Shown here one piece after another: positions 44,490-52,994 of a DNA stretch of 64,000 bases. How positions within the stretch are numbered: the first letter of the stretch is position 1; each line of letters starts with the position of its first letter. The stretch is taken from contig NZ_JWLL01000008.1 of assembly GCF_000814025.1 (NCBI RefSeq), positions 58,713 through 122,712 of the forward strand, in the 5' to 3' direction. The stretch is from Tateyamaria sp. ANG-S1. Its GTDB lineage: Bacteria > Pseudomonadota > Alphaproteobacteria > Rhodobacterales > Rhodobacteraceae. Under the pieces are notes generated by a model. The model ran no database searches. It was not told where the DNA came from and worked only from the letters and a program-made list of their open reading frames with translations. The translations under genes and the position numbers were made by a program.

Positions 44490-46826
44490 ATGAGACATTT
44501 CTATCTGCGAGCGCTCGCGCACCTTCTTCTGATCCTGGCGCTGACGGTCCCGTCTATGACAATGGCGCAGGGGCTTGGCAGCCTGCTACCCGGGGCTGCG
44601 TCATCAGAGAGCCAGACATCGGATCTGAATGACGCGATCGAAACCGCCGCTCAAAACGGTGTGAGTGTCATTGTGATCGACAGCGATGGCCGCGTGGTCG
44701 GGCAAAACGCCCCGTCCCCCGCACCAAACGCGGCACCCGGTGGTGGCTCCACGCTGATGACCATGCAGGACGACGCCGTCGCCTTTCGCGCGGTTCTCGT
44801 GGAACGGCTGTTGAACCTGCCTGTCGCGTTTAACGAGGTGGTGTTCATCCTGCGCGCCACCAGCCCGGACGGCACGATCTTTGCCTATGTGAAGGCGCTG
44901 CTCATCAGCATGGCCCTGTTTGCGGCCGGTATGGTCTTTGAATCACAGGTGTTCGGCAAGCGCATCGCCAAACAATTTGTCGTCGCGCGGATCGCGGACA
45001 AGCCCAATGGCTATGTCGAAAAGATGCCCTTTCTGGTCTTTCGCTTCCTTATGGGCGTGGTGGGCACGCTCGTATCCATGGCGGTGGCCTACATCCTTGG
45101 CGTTCTGATCTTTGGCCCGCTTGAGGATACAGCCATGCAGTTCACCGTTACGCTGATCAATATCGGGTATTTCCTGGCCCGTGTGGTCGCCGGGCTGTGG
45201 CGCATGATCCTGTCGCCCTACCTGCCGCAATACCGCATCCCGATGTTCGATGACTCTGATGCCCGCAAACTGCATCTTTGGTTGTCAGCCGTCACCGCGT
45301 TCGGATTTTTCGCCATCCTCTTTGGTGTGTGGATCGAGGAGCTGGGCCTGAACAACGAGGTCTATGTCTTTCTATTCTCGCTGCTCAGCCTGCTGGTGAT
45401 GTTCCTGAATATCGCTCTGATTGCAGCGAACGGGAGTGCGATCACGGGCGCGATCCTGAACGGCAAGGCACCGGCCGAGGCGACCTGGGTTCTACGCACT
45501 CTGGCCAAGGTCTGGGCACCGCTGGCGATCATCTATTTCCTCTTTGCCTGGGGCGATCAGACCTACCATCTGGTGATCGGCGATCCGCTTGGCGTTCCGC
45601 TTCTTGCTGCCGCATGGGGGATCCTGACCACGATCCTTGTCGTCTACGGCGTCATCAACTTCTTTATCGAGCGCAGCTTTGCCCGCGCCCGGCAGGTGCG
45701 CGAACACAATATCGTGGCCGAGGTCGCGCCTCTCTCCGCACCCGATGCACCGGCTGTCGTCGCAAGCCCCCGGCTGACCACGTTCGAAGGGCTTGCGCAG
45801 CGGGTTGCGGGCATCCTCGCCTTTGTTGCGGGCATCTATGCCTTTGTCACGATCTGGAGCCCCGACACCGGAATGATGGGCGACAGCTGGTCCGACCGGT
45901 TTCTCGACATCATCGTGATCCTGTTTCTCGGCTACATCGCCTACAACGCCTTCCGCATCTGGATCGATGGCAAAATCCGCGAAGAACAAGGCGACGTGCA
46001 GGAGGCCGAGCTGGGCGACGAAGGGGGCGGGTCATCGGCTACGCGGCTCGCGACATTGCTGCCGCTGTTCCGCAATGTGGTCCTGATCGTCATCGTTCTG
46101 TCGATCCTTCTGATTGGCCTGATGGAGATGGGCGTGAATGTCGGCCCGCTCTTTGCCGGTGCGGGCATCGTGGGCGTCGCCATCGGCTTCGGCTCGCAAT
46201 CGCTGGTGCGCGACATCTTTTCCGGCGCATTCTTTCTGTTCGACGACGCCTTCCGCAAGGGCGAGTATATCGACGTGGGCGGGGTCAAGGGCACGGTCGA
46301 AAACATCAGCGTCCGCAGCTTTCAGCTCCGCCACCACTTGGGCGCGCTGCATACCATCCCCTTCGGCGAAATCCAGGTGCTGACCAACTACTCCCGCGAC
46401 TGGGTCATTATGAAGCTGCCCCTGCGCGTGACCTATGACACCGATGTCGAACAGGTCCGCAAACTGATCAAGAAGCTGGGCGTGGCCCTGCTGGATGACC
46501 CTGTGATCGGCGACAATTTCATTCAGCCGCTGAAGTCGCAAGGTGTGATCGAAATGCAGGACAGTGCGATGATCATCCGGGTGAAATTCATGACCAAGCC
46601 CGGCGATCAGTGGCTGGTGCGCAAGAAGGTCTATGAGGAGATTCGCGCGCTCTTTGAACGCGAAGGCATCAAGTTCGCCCACCGCGAGGTCACCGTGCGT
46701 CTGGCCGATGGCAAGGCGGCGGAGGATCTGACCGACGAAGACCGCAAGGCGGTCACCGCAGCGGCCCAAGCGTCCATCGAAGAGGAGTTGTTGGAAGAGG
46801 CCACCGAATTCGGAGACGACCGATAA
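44490..46826 (+). CDS. MscS-family mechanosensitive channel, large form
   Basis: 778 residues from ATG 44490 (an in-frame GTG lies at 44472). MRHFYLRALAHLLLILALTV with MTMAQG is a signal peptide. A periplasmic segment of about 100 residues is followed by roughly ten hydrophobic helices; the pore-lining helix and beta domain are clear: FAGAGIVGVAIGFGSQSLVR, DIFSGAFFLFDDAFRKGEYI, DVGGVKGTVENISVRSFQLR and HTIPFGEIQVLTNYSRD. Such channels open on membrane tension and release solutes after hypo-osmotic shock in the inner membrane. The C-terminus ends in an acidic helix (SIEEELLEEATEFGDDR). Confidence 0.9.
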   Translation: MRHFYLRALAHLLLILALTVPSMTMAQGLGSLLPGAASSESQTSDLNDAIETAAQNGVSVIVIDSDGRVVGQNAPSPAPNAAPGGGSTLMTMQDDAVAFRAVLVERLLNLPVAFNEVVFILRATSPDGTIFAYVKALLISMALFAAGMVFESQVFGKRIAKQFVVARIADKPNGYVEKMPFLVFRFLMGVVGTLVSMAVAYILGVLIFGPLEDTAMQFTVTLINIGYFLARVVAGLWRMILSPYLPQYRIPMFDDSDARKLHLWLSAVTAFGFFAILFGVWIEELGLNNEVYVFLFSLLSLLVMFLNIALIAANGSAITGAILNGKAPAEATWVLRTLAKVWAPLAIIYFLFAWGDQTYHLVIGDPLGVPLLAAAWGILTTILVVYGVINFFIERSFARARQVREHNIVAEVAPLSAPDAPAVVASPRLTTFEGLAQRVAGILAFVAGIYAFVTIWSPDTGMMGDSWSDRFLDIIVILFLGYIAYNAFRIWIDGKIREEQGDVQEAELGDEGGGSSATRLATLLPLFRNVVLIVIVLSILLIGLMEMGVNVGPLFAGAGIVGVAIGFGSQSLVRDIFSGAFFLFDDAFRKGEYIDVGGVKGTVENISVRSFQLRHHLGALHTIPFGEIQVLTNYSRDWVIMKLPLRVTYDTDVEQVRKLIKKLGVALLDDPVIGDNFIQPLKSQGVIEMQDSAMIIRVKFMTKPGDQWLVRKKVYEEIRALFEREGIKFAHREVTVRLADGKAAEDLTDEDRKAVTAAAQASIEEELLEEATEFGDDR

Positions 46827-46871
46827 AGCCTCTCGACACGGGCTGCGAAAGGGCATAGGCGCGCAGGCTTG

Positions 46872-48866
46872 GTGACTGCACCGCTTATCTACAGGACATA
46901 TCCCTTGATCGCTCCCCTTCAGGCCGCGCTGACCGCCCGTGGCTACACCGACCTGACCCCCGTTCAAACCGCTGTCACCGATCCCGCCCTTGGTCACGCG
47001 GACCTGCTGGTCTCGGCCCAGACCGGATCGGGCAAGACCGTCGGGTTCGGGTTGGCCCTCGGGCCGACCTTGCTGGGGGACGAGCCGCTTTTTGAGATGG
47101 CGGCGGCACCGCTTGCCTTGGTGATCGCGCCGACGCGGGAACTGGCGTTGCAGGTCAAACGCGAACTGGGCTGGCTCTATGCCGAAACAGGTGCGGTCAC
47201 GGCGTCCTGCGTTGGCGGCATGGACATGCGCGACGAACGGCGCGCACTGGCCCGTGGTGTCCATATCGTCGTGGCCACGCCCGGTCGGTTGCGCGATCAT
47301 ATCATGCGCGGCTCCATCGACCTGACGGCGATCCGCGGCGTGGTGCTGGATGAAGCGGACGAGATGCTGGACCTGGGCTTTCGCGAAGACCTGGAATTCA
47401 TCCTTGGCGAATGTCCCGACACGCGGCGCACCCTGTTGTTCTCGGCCACTGTACCGGCCCAGATCGCGCGCTTGGCCCAGACCTATCAAAAAGATGCCGT
47501 GCGCGTCGCCACCACAACCGGCGAACGCCAGCACGCCGACATCACCTACCAGGCGATGATGGTCGCCAACCATGACGCCGAAAACGCCATCATCAACACT
47601 CTGCGCTATCATGAGGCACCCAATGCCATCGTGTTCTGCAACACCCGCGCCATGGTCAATCGCGTCACGACCCGGCTGTCGAACCGTGGTTTTCCCGTCG
47701 TGGCCCTGTCAGGCGAGTTGACGCAGTCCGAACGCACCAACGCGCTGCAGGCGATGCGCGATGGGCGTGCGCGGGTCTGTGTGGCGACGGATGTGGCGGC
47801 CCGTGGCATCGACCTGCCCAACCTCGATCTGGTGGTCCATGCCGAACTGCCCTCGAATTTCGAAACGCTGCTGCACCGCTCGGGCCGGACCGGACGGGCC
47901 GGTCGCAAGGGCACCAGCGCGCTGATCGTCACGCCCAAGGTGCGGTCCAAGGCCATGCGCGTGCTCAAGGGCGCGAAGCTGGAGGCCGACTGGATCGACG
48001 CCCCGTCCGCAGACGCCGTGCGCGCACAAGATGAGGCGCGGCTGCTCAGCGATCCGATGTGGACCGATCCCGTGACAGAGGCCGAGGCCGACATGGTCGC
48101 CAAGCTGGCCTCCAACTTTTCCGCCGAACAACTGGCTGCAGCACTGTTGCGCATCCACGGTCAGCGTCACTCGGCCCCTGAACATCTCTCTGATGTGACT
48201 GGCGAAAAGGCCCCCAAAACCCGCGCGCCATTCGGACCCAGCGTCTGGTTCTCGGTCACGGGCGGTCGCGATGACGGCATCGAGGTGCGCCGCCTGCTGC
48301 CGATCCTCTGCAACGCGGGCGACATCACCAAGGATGACATCGGCGCCATCCGCATCACCGACGACACTTCCTATGTGGAATTGAAAGCAGACAGCGCCGA
48401 CGGTTTTGCGCAGGCCCTCGGCCCTGCGATGCAGATCGAGGGCGGCGCAACCGTGACCCGGCTCAAGGACGTGCCAGACGCCGCACGCCAACCCAAGCCT
48501 CGCTTCACCCCCAAGCCAAAGCAGCAGGGCAAGCGGGTATGGGACGAAAATCGCTCTGCTGCGCCGCGCCGCAAACCGAAACCCGATGCCGCCCCGGTCG
48601 AGTGGAACGACGACCCAACCCCGCGCCAGCGCAAACCTAAGCCCAACGCCAAACCCGCCGCACCCCGCAAACCCAAGGCCGAAACGCAGCTTGAAAAAGC
48701 AATCAAGGACGGCAGCGTCAAGGCCCCGAAAAAGCCGCGGCACAAGGCGGGTGGCAAGGGCAAGCCAACAGGCGCGCCCAAGGTTGGCAAGTACAACAGC
48801 AAGAAAAACAAGGCGCGCCGGGCGGCCGCTCAGGGCGGCACACAACCACCAAGGCGCAAATCGTAA
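46872..48866 (+). CDS. DEAD-box RNA helicase with DbpA-like RNA-binding domain
   Basis: About 664 residues; the start is GTG 46872 or TTG 46869, with AGG upstream. Helicase motifs in order: Q motif (LTPVQTAV), AQTGSGKT, APTRELALQV, TPGRLRDH, VLDEADEML (DEAD), FSATVP, CVATDVAARGIDLP and HRSGRTGRAGR. The segment FGPSVWFSVTGGRDDGIEVR through DDIGAIRITDDTSYVELKAD is the DbpA RNA-binding domain used to recognise structured RNA, usually rRNA. The last 150 residues are a Lys/Pro/Arg-rich disordered tail. Likely a ribosome-assembly or cold-adaptation helicase of the DeaD/CsdA group. Confidence 0.93.
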   Translation: MTAPLIYRTYPLIAPLQAALTARGYTDLTPVQTAVTDPALGHADLLVSAQTGSGKTVGFGLALGPTLLGDEPLFEMAAAPLALVIAPTRELALQVKRELGWLYAETGAVTASCVGGMDMRDERRALARGVHIVVATPGRLRDHIMRGSIDLTAIRGVVLDEADEMLDLGFREDLEFILGECPDTRRTLLFSATVPAQIARLAQTYQKDAVRVATTTGERQHADITYQAMMVANHDAENAIINTLRYHEAPNAIVFCNTRAMVNRVTTRLSNRGFPVVALSGELTQSERTNALQAMRDGRARVCVATDVAARGIDLPNLDLVVHAELPSNFETLLHRSGRTGRAGRKGTSALIVTPKVRSKAMRVLKGAKLEADWIDAPSADAVRAQDEARLLSDPMWTDPVTEAEADMVAKLASNFSAEQLAAALLRIHGQRHSAPEHLSDVTGEKAPKTRAPFGPSVWFSVTGGRDDGIEVRRLLPILCNAGDITKDDIGAIRITDDTSYVELKADSADGFAQALGPAMQIEGGATVTRLKDVPDAARQPKPRFTPKPKQQGKRVWDENRSAAPRRKPKPDAAPVEWNDDPTPRQRKPKPNAKPAAPRKPKAETQLEKAIKDGSVKAPKKPRHKAGGKGKPTGAPKVGKYNSKKNKARRAAAQGGTQPPRRKS

Positions 48867-48882
48867 GGCGAATCCTGATCCG
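48861..48882. terminator. Gene-end repeat, copy 2, between convergent genes
   Basis: TCGTAAGGCGAATCCTGATC followed by CG overlaps the helicase stop codon. GGCGAATCCTGATCCGCC (48867-48884) can pair GGCG with CGCC, so it may terminate both the helicase and the convergent permease gene. Compare copy 1 at 26058-26079. Confidence 0.5.
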
Positions 48883-48884
48883 CC

Positions 48885-50039
48885 CTAGTCGCTGTAGGGG
48901 TCCAGACTGTCGCGCAGCCCGTCGCCCAGGAAGTTGAACGCCAGCACGACGATGATGATCGGCAGCATCGGGATCGCCGTCCACGGGTAAATCTCGATGC
49001 TGGCGAGGTTCTGCGCGTCGTTCAGCATCACACCCCAGGACACAGCCGGCGCACGCAGTCCAAGGCCAAGAAAGCTCAGCGCCGTTTCTCCCAAGATCAT
49101 CGCCGGGATCGATAGCGTGGCCGACGCAATCAGGTGCGACATGAAGTTCGGCAGCAGATGCCGCCGGATCACCCGACTGGGTTTCGCCCCCATCATCTCT
49201 GCCGCCCGCACATATTCCTCCTCTCTCAGCGAGAGGAATTTACTTCGGACCGCCCTGGCCAGTCCCGGCCAGTCGAGCAGGCCGAGGATGATACTAATTA
49301 TGAAGAAGACGGACACCGGCCCCCAATTCGACGGCACCGCCGCCGATAAAGCAAGCCACAGCGGCAGTTCCGGCAAGGATCGCAAGATCTCAATCGCCCG
49401 GTTCACGACCCAATCGACCCAGCCGCCGAAATACCCGGCAATGGCCCCGAACCCGATGCCCAGGATAAAGGACACCGTAATCCCGATTAGACCCACGGTC
49501 AGCGACAGTTGCGCGCCGTAGGAGATGCGCGAAAACACATCCCGCCCCAGCCGGTCCGAGCCGAAGATGAACACCGTCGCGCCCTCGGGTGCGCAGAACA
49601 GGTGCCGGTCTGCCGGGATCAGGAAGAACAGCTTGTATTCCGTCCGCTTGCAGAAAAACTGCAATGGCATCGGGCGCGAGGTGTCGGTCTCGTACACCCA
49701 CTGGAAATTTTCCAGATCGGCACTGCCCACCGTGGGGTAGACAAAGGGCCCAATGAACTCACCCTCATGCCAGAAATTGATGGCCTGCGGTGGGTGATAC
49801 AGGTGATCGGCGCTGCGCTCGTTCGGCGTATAGGGCGAGATAAACCCGGCAAATGGGATCGCCATATAGGCCAGCAGCAGGAAGATGCCCGAGACCAAGG
49901 CCAGCTTGTGCTTGCGAAACTTGCGCCAGACCAGCAGCCAGCCGGGGGCATCCATGTCCTTGCGTTCGGGCGCGGACAGATCCACGTTTGGATCGTATGG
50001 CGCGTCGTCGATATAGCGACCGTCGGGCAGGGTGCTCAT
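48885..50039 (-). CDS. Oligopeptide-type ABC transporter permease (YejE/OppC-like)
   Basis: 384 residues. After a cytoplasmic N-tail (SAPERKDMDAPGWLLVWRKF) the first helix ALVSGIFLLLAYMAIPFAGF leads into an unusually large periplasmic insert of about 100 residues (LYHPPQAINFWHEGEFIGPF; FFCKRTEYKLFFLIPADRHL) holding two Cys 19 residues apart. The core permease follows: FGSDRLGRDVFSRISYGAQL, then five helices and the EAA loop EEYVRAAEMMGAKPSRVIRR. Large periplasmic inserts of this kind are typical of YejE-like subunits. It is the last gene of the transporter operon. Confidence 0.92.
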   Translation of the reverse strand: MSTLPDGRYIDDAPYDPNVDLSAPERKDMDAPGWLLVWRKFRKHKLALVSGIFLLLAYMAIPFAGFISPYTPNERSADHLYHPPQAINFWHEGEFIGPFVYPTVGSADLENFQWVYETDTSRPMPLQFFCKRTEYKLFFLIPADRHLFCAPEGATVFIFGSDRLGRDVFSRISYGAQLSLTVGLIGITVSFILGIGFGAIAGYFGGWVDWVVNRAIEILRSLPELPLWLALSAAVPSNWGPVSVFFIISIILGLLDWPGLARAVRSKFLSLREEEYVRAAEMMGAKPSRVIRRHLLPNFMSHLIASATLSIPAMILGETALSFLGLGLRAPAVSWGVMLNDAQNLASIEIYPWTAIPMLPIIIVVLAFNFLGDGLRDSLDPYSD

Positions 50040-50043
50040 ATTT

Positions 50044-51072
50044 CTATCCCTCCCGTGCGCCGTAGCGGATGCGTGGATCCAAAAGAACCAAGAGCAGGTC
50101 CGAGATCATCGTCCCGATCAGCGTGAGCAACGCCACGAACATGAGAACAAACGCCGCGAGGAACTGATCCTGCGACTTCAGCGCCGTCAACAGCGCGGGG
50201 CCAATGGTCTGCAAACCCAGCACAACGGAAACCAGCACCGACCCCGATACCATGGCAGGCAGCAGGTTGCCGATGTCGGCTACAAAGGGGTTAAAGGCCA
50301 TGCGCAGCGGATACTTGGTCAGCAGCTTTGACGGGGCGAGGCCCTTGGCCATGCCCGTCTCGACATAGGGTTTCGATAGCTCGTCCAGCATGTTCGCACG
50401 CAGGCGCTGCATCATAGCGGCGGCTCCGGATGTGCCGATGACAAAGGTCGGTACGATCAGGTGGATCAGCACACTCTGCACCTTGGCCAGCGACATCGGC
50501 TCGCCCTCAAACTCTGGCGCCATCAGACCGCCGATGGGTAGGCCGAGATACTTGTGGCCATAGTAAAACAGGATCAGCGCCAGCAAAAAGTTCGGCGTCG
50601 CAAGGCCCAGATAGCCGACAAAAGCGGTGGTGTAATCCACCCACGTGGCCGACCGGGCTGCGGCCAGAACGCCAAGGGGTAGGGCGACCATGTAGACGAA
50701 TAGAACGGCGGCCAGGTTCACCAGAACCGTTAACCACAGCGCGTCGCCCACGATGTCGGCCACGGGCGCATCAAATTCAAAGGACCAGCCGAAATCCCCC
50801 TGCAACAGCCCCGAAAACCCCTGCGGGCCGGGGGCGACGCCAACCCAGATCAGGTATTGTTCCCACAGCGGTCGGTCGAGCGCGTATTCGGTGCGCAGGA
50901 ACTCGGCCTTGGCCACACCCTCGGCCTGACCGGTGGCACGCAGCTCTGCAATCTGGTTCGACAGGTAGTCGCCGGGCGGCAGGTTGATGATGATGAAGAT
51001 CAGCATCGACACCACGATCAACGTCAAAATCATCGTCAGCAGCCGGTAAGCTGCATAGCGGATGAACATCAT
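50044..51072 (-). CDS. Oligopeptide-type ABC transporter permease (YejB/OppB-like)
   Basis: 342 residues. The N-terminal helix AAYRLLTMILTLIVVSMLIF and LPPGDYLSNQIAEL are the OppB/DppB hallmark, followed by LDRPLWEQYLIWVG and GDFGWSFEFDAPV. The EAA loop (ELSKPYVETGMAKGLAPSKL) lies near residue 245. Six membrane helices expected in the inner membrane. It starts inside the stop of the binding-protein gene (ATGA) and ends four bases before the second permease gene. Confidence 0.93.
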   Translation of the reverse strand: MMFIRYAAYRLLTMILTLIVVSMLIFIIINLPPGDYLSNQIAELRATGQAEGVAKAEFLRTEYALDRPLWEQYLIWVGVAPGPQGFSGLLQGDFGWSFEFDAPVADIVGDALWLTVLVNLAAVLFVYMVALPLGVLAAARSATWVDYTTAFVGYLGLATPNFLLALILFYYGHKYLGLPIGGLMAPEFEGEPMSLAKVQSVLIHLIVPTFVIGTSGAAAMMQRLRANMLDELSKPYVETGMAKGLAPSKLLTKYPLRMAFNPFVADIGNLLPAMVSGSVLVSVVLGLQTIGPALLTALKSQDQFLAAFVLMFVALLTLIGTMISDLLLVLLDPRIRYGAREG

Positions 51073-52994
51073 TCGCGCACCTGCGCGATCTGTTCACTGT
51101 CCGCGAAAAAGAATTCATCCACCCTGTGCACCCCGAAATGCGCGCCGGGGTCCCAGGCCCATTTGCCACGCTCGGGCACGTTGCGCAGGCGGTCCGACAC
51201 GATGACGGGCTGGGGCGCTTCGCTCAGGATGCCGATGCCAAACTGGTTGTCAGCATGGATCTTGAGCATCTCGCGCCAGATACCGGCGCGCGCCTGCGGA
51301 TCGTCTGTCTGCTGCCACGCCTTGCTCAGCGCCATTAAACGTTTGGCTGGCTCAAGATCCACAGGCTCACCCGCCGCACCGTGGGTTTGATAATACTGCC
51401 CCCATTTCGGCCAGGCAAAGAACACCTGGTCCGTGGGCGCAAGATAACTGGGGGGTGTGTTGGGCTGCGGCAACCCGTTGTCCCACCCAAACCAGACCGA
51501 TGCCATGGTCACGCCGGAAAACACGCGATTGCGCAGGATGTCCCGATCAAGCGGACGCATGATAAGCTGAATGCCGATGTCCCTCCACGTGTCGGTGATA
51601 ATGGCCAGCGCATTCTCGACCTCCTGCCGCTCGCCTGCGGTCTCGATCACGAACTCCATGGGCCGCCCATCGGGCAGCAGACGGATGCCTGCTGGCGTGC
51701 GCTTGTTCAAACCCATCTGGTCCAGCATCACATTGGCCGTATCCGGATCGTAGATCGCCCATTGGGTCAGGTTCGCGGGATCAAACAGCGGGCTTTGGGC
51801 GAGCGCGGTCATGCCACCCTCCTTGCCCAGCCCAAAGTAAAGCGCACGGTTGATCATGCGCCGGTCAATACCCAGCGACAGCGCCCGCCGGAACCGCGCA
51901 TCGCGCATCACCTCGCGCCAGACCGGGTCGGCAAAGTTCAGGTTGGGATAGATTGCAATCTGGCTGGCCGCGCCATTGGACCAAAGATAGGTACGATAGG
52001 GCGCGCCATCCGCCTCGCCTTTCTTAAGGATCGAGGTGTCGCGGAAATCGAGACCGCGCGCCTGCAGATCGCTTTCACCCGCATTCGTCTTGGCCGCGAC
52101 AAGGCCCGATCCCACAATGTCCATCTCGACCACGTCGATATAGGGCAGCTGCACACCCCGCGCATCGACGCGGTGAAAGAACGGGTTGCGCACAAACAGA
52201 TGCCGCATCGCCGCCCCGGTCGAGGCGGGCTTCCACGGCTGCAATGTGGGCAGTTCGTGGTTGTCGAACTTGTACATATTGTCGAGCTTGTTGTGCAGCG
52301 GTGCCCAACCGCGCACCCGTTTCTTGTCGATCATCTCCTCCATCGCGTCCTTGGAATTGAAGGCAACGTGGAACTGCTTGAGGTAGTGCGACGGGCGGTA
52401 GATGAAGGGCGGGCTGGCCTGCGCCAGCGATTGCAGGAAATTCGGGTTCGGCCCCGGAAACTTGACTACGACAGTCACGTCATCGGGAAAGGTCATCGTG
52501 GCGATCTCGTCGCCCATGCGCATGACCTCGGGCGGGCCGTTCGGGCTCAGTTCCCGATTGTTGGCCACGTGATCCCACCAGTACTTAAAATCAGCCGAGG
52601 TAAAGGGCGCCCCATCTGACCACCGATGGCCGGGGCGCAGATGCAAAGTAAAGATGCGGCCCTCTTCCACCTCTACATCGCGCAGGATGTCGGGCTTCAG
52701 CTCGTAATTGTGGTCATAGCCCACCAGCCTTGCATAGCCATAGACGACCATCTGGCGCACGTCCTTGGTCCGGGTGACCATGGTGCGCAACGTGCCGCCC
52801 TGGGTGCCGAACCGTCGGCCCTTGGCCTCAAGATCGACAATCAGCGGCACGTCCGGAATGCGATCGGCGGCTGCGGGAATGATCCCTTTCTTCACCTCGG
52901 GCGCCCAAAACGCGCTCTCCTGCACAGGGGCGTCCGCCCAGACAGGTAGGGCCAGCAGACCGGCAAAGGCAGCGGCAATCACACGGTCAAACAT
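51069..52994 (-). CDS. ABC transporter substrate-binding protein, family 5 (SBP_bac_5)
   Basis: 641 residues, longer than Opp/Dpp proteins and close to YejA size. MFDRVIAAAFAGLLALPVWA is a signal peptide cleaved after ADA or WA. LVGYDHNYELKPDILRDVEV, FTLHLRPGHRWSDGAPFTSA and FKYWWDHVANN are the conserved family 5 stretch; DARFRRALSLGIDRRMINRA and the C-terminal YYQTHGAAGEPVDLEPAKRL complete the bilobed fold. It captures peptides or related ligands in the periplasm; the ligand is unknown. It overlaps the ATPase gene by eight bases. Confidence 0.93.
   Translation of the reverse strand: MFDRVIAAAFAGLLALPVWADAPVQESAFWAPEVKKGIIPAAADRIPDVPLIVDLEAKGRRFGTQGGTLRTMVTRTKDVRQMVVYGYARLVGYDHNYELKPDILRDVEVEEGRIFTLHLRPGHRWSDGAPFTSADFKYWWDHVANNRELSPNGPPEVMRMGDEIATMTFPDDVTVVVKFPGPNPNFLQSLAQASPPFIYRPSHYLKQFHVAFNSKDAMEEMIDKKRVRGWAPLHNKLDNMYKFDNHELPTLQPWKPASTGAAMRHLFVRNPFFHRVDARGVQLPYIDVVEMDIVGSGLVAAKTNAGESDLQARGLDFRDTSILKKGEADGAPYRTYLWSNGAASQIAIYPNLNFADPVWREVMRDARFRRALSLGIDRRMINRALYFGLGKEGGMTALAQSPLFDPANLTQWAIYDPDTANVMLDQMGLNKRTPAGIRLLPDGRPMEFVIETAGERQEVENALAIITDTWRDIGIQLIMRPLDRDILRNRVFSGVTMASVWFGWDNGLPQPNTPPSYLAPTDQVFFAWPKWGQYYQTHGAAGEPVDLEPAKRLMALSKAWQQTDDPQARAGIWREMLKIHADNQFGIGILSEAPQPVIVSDRLRNVPERGKWAWDPGAHFGVHRVDEFFFADSEQIAQVRE

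Noticed and set aside
46032..47612. 526-codon minus-strand frame across the MscS and helicase genes
   Set aside because: Shadow of two well-supported plus-strand genes; composition is that of reversed GC-rich codons.
51381..52619. 412-codon plus-strand frame opposite the binding-protein gene
   Set aside because: Shadow of the SBP_bac_5 gene.
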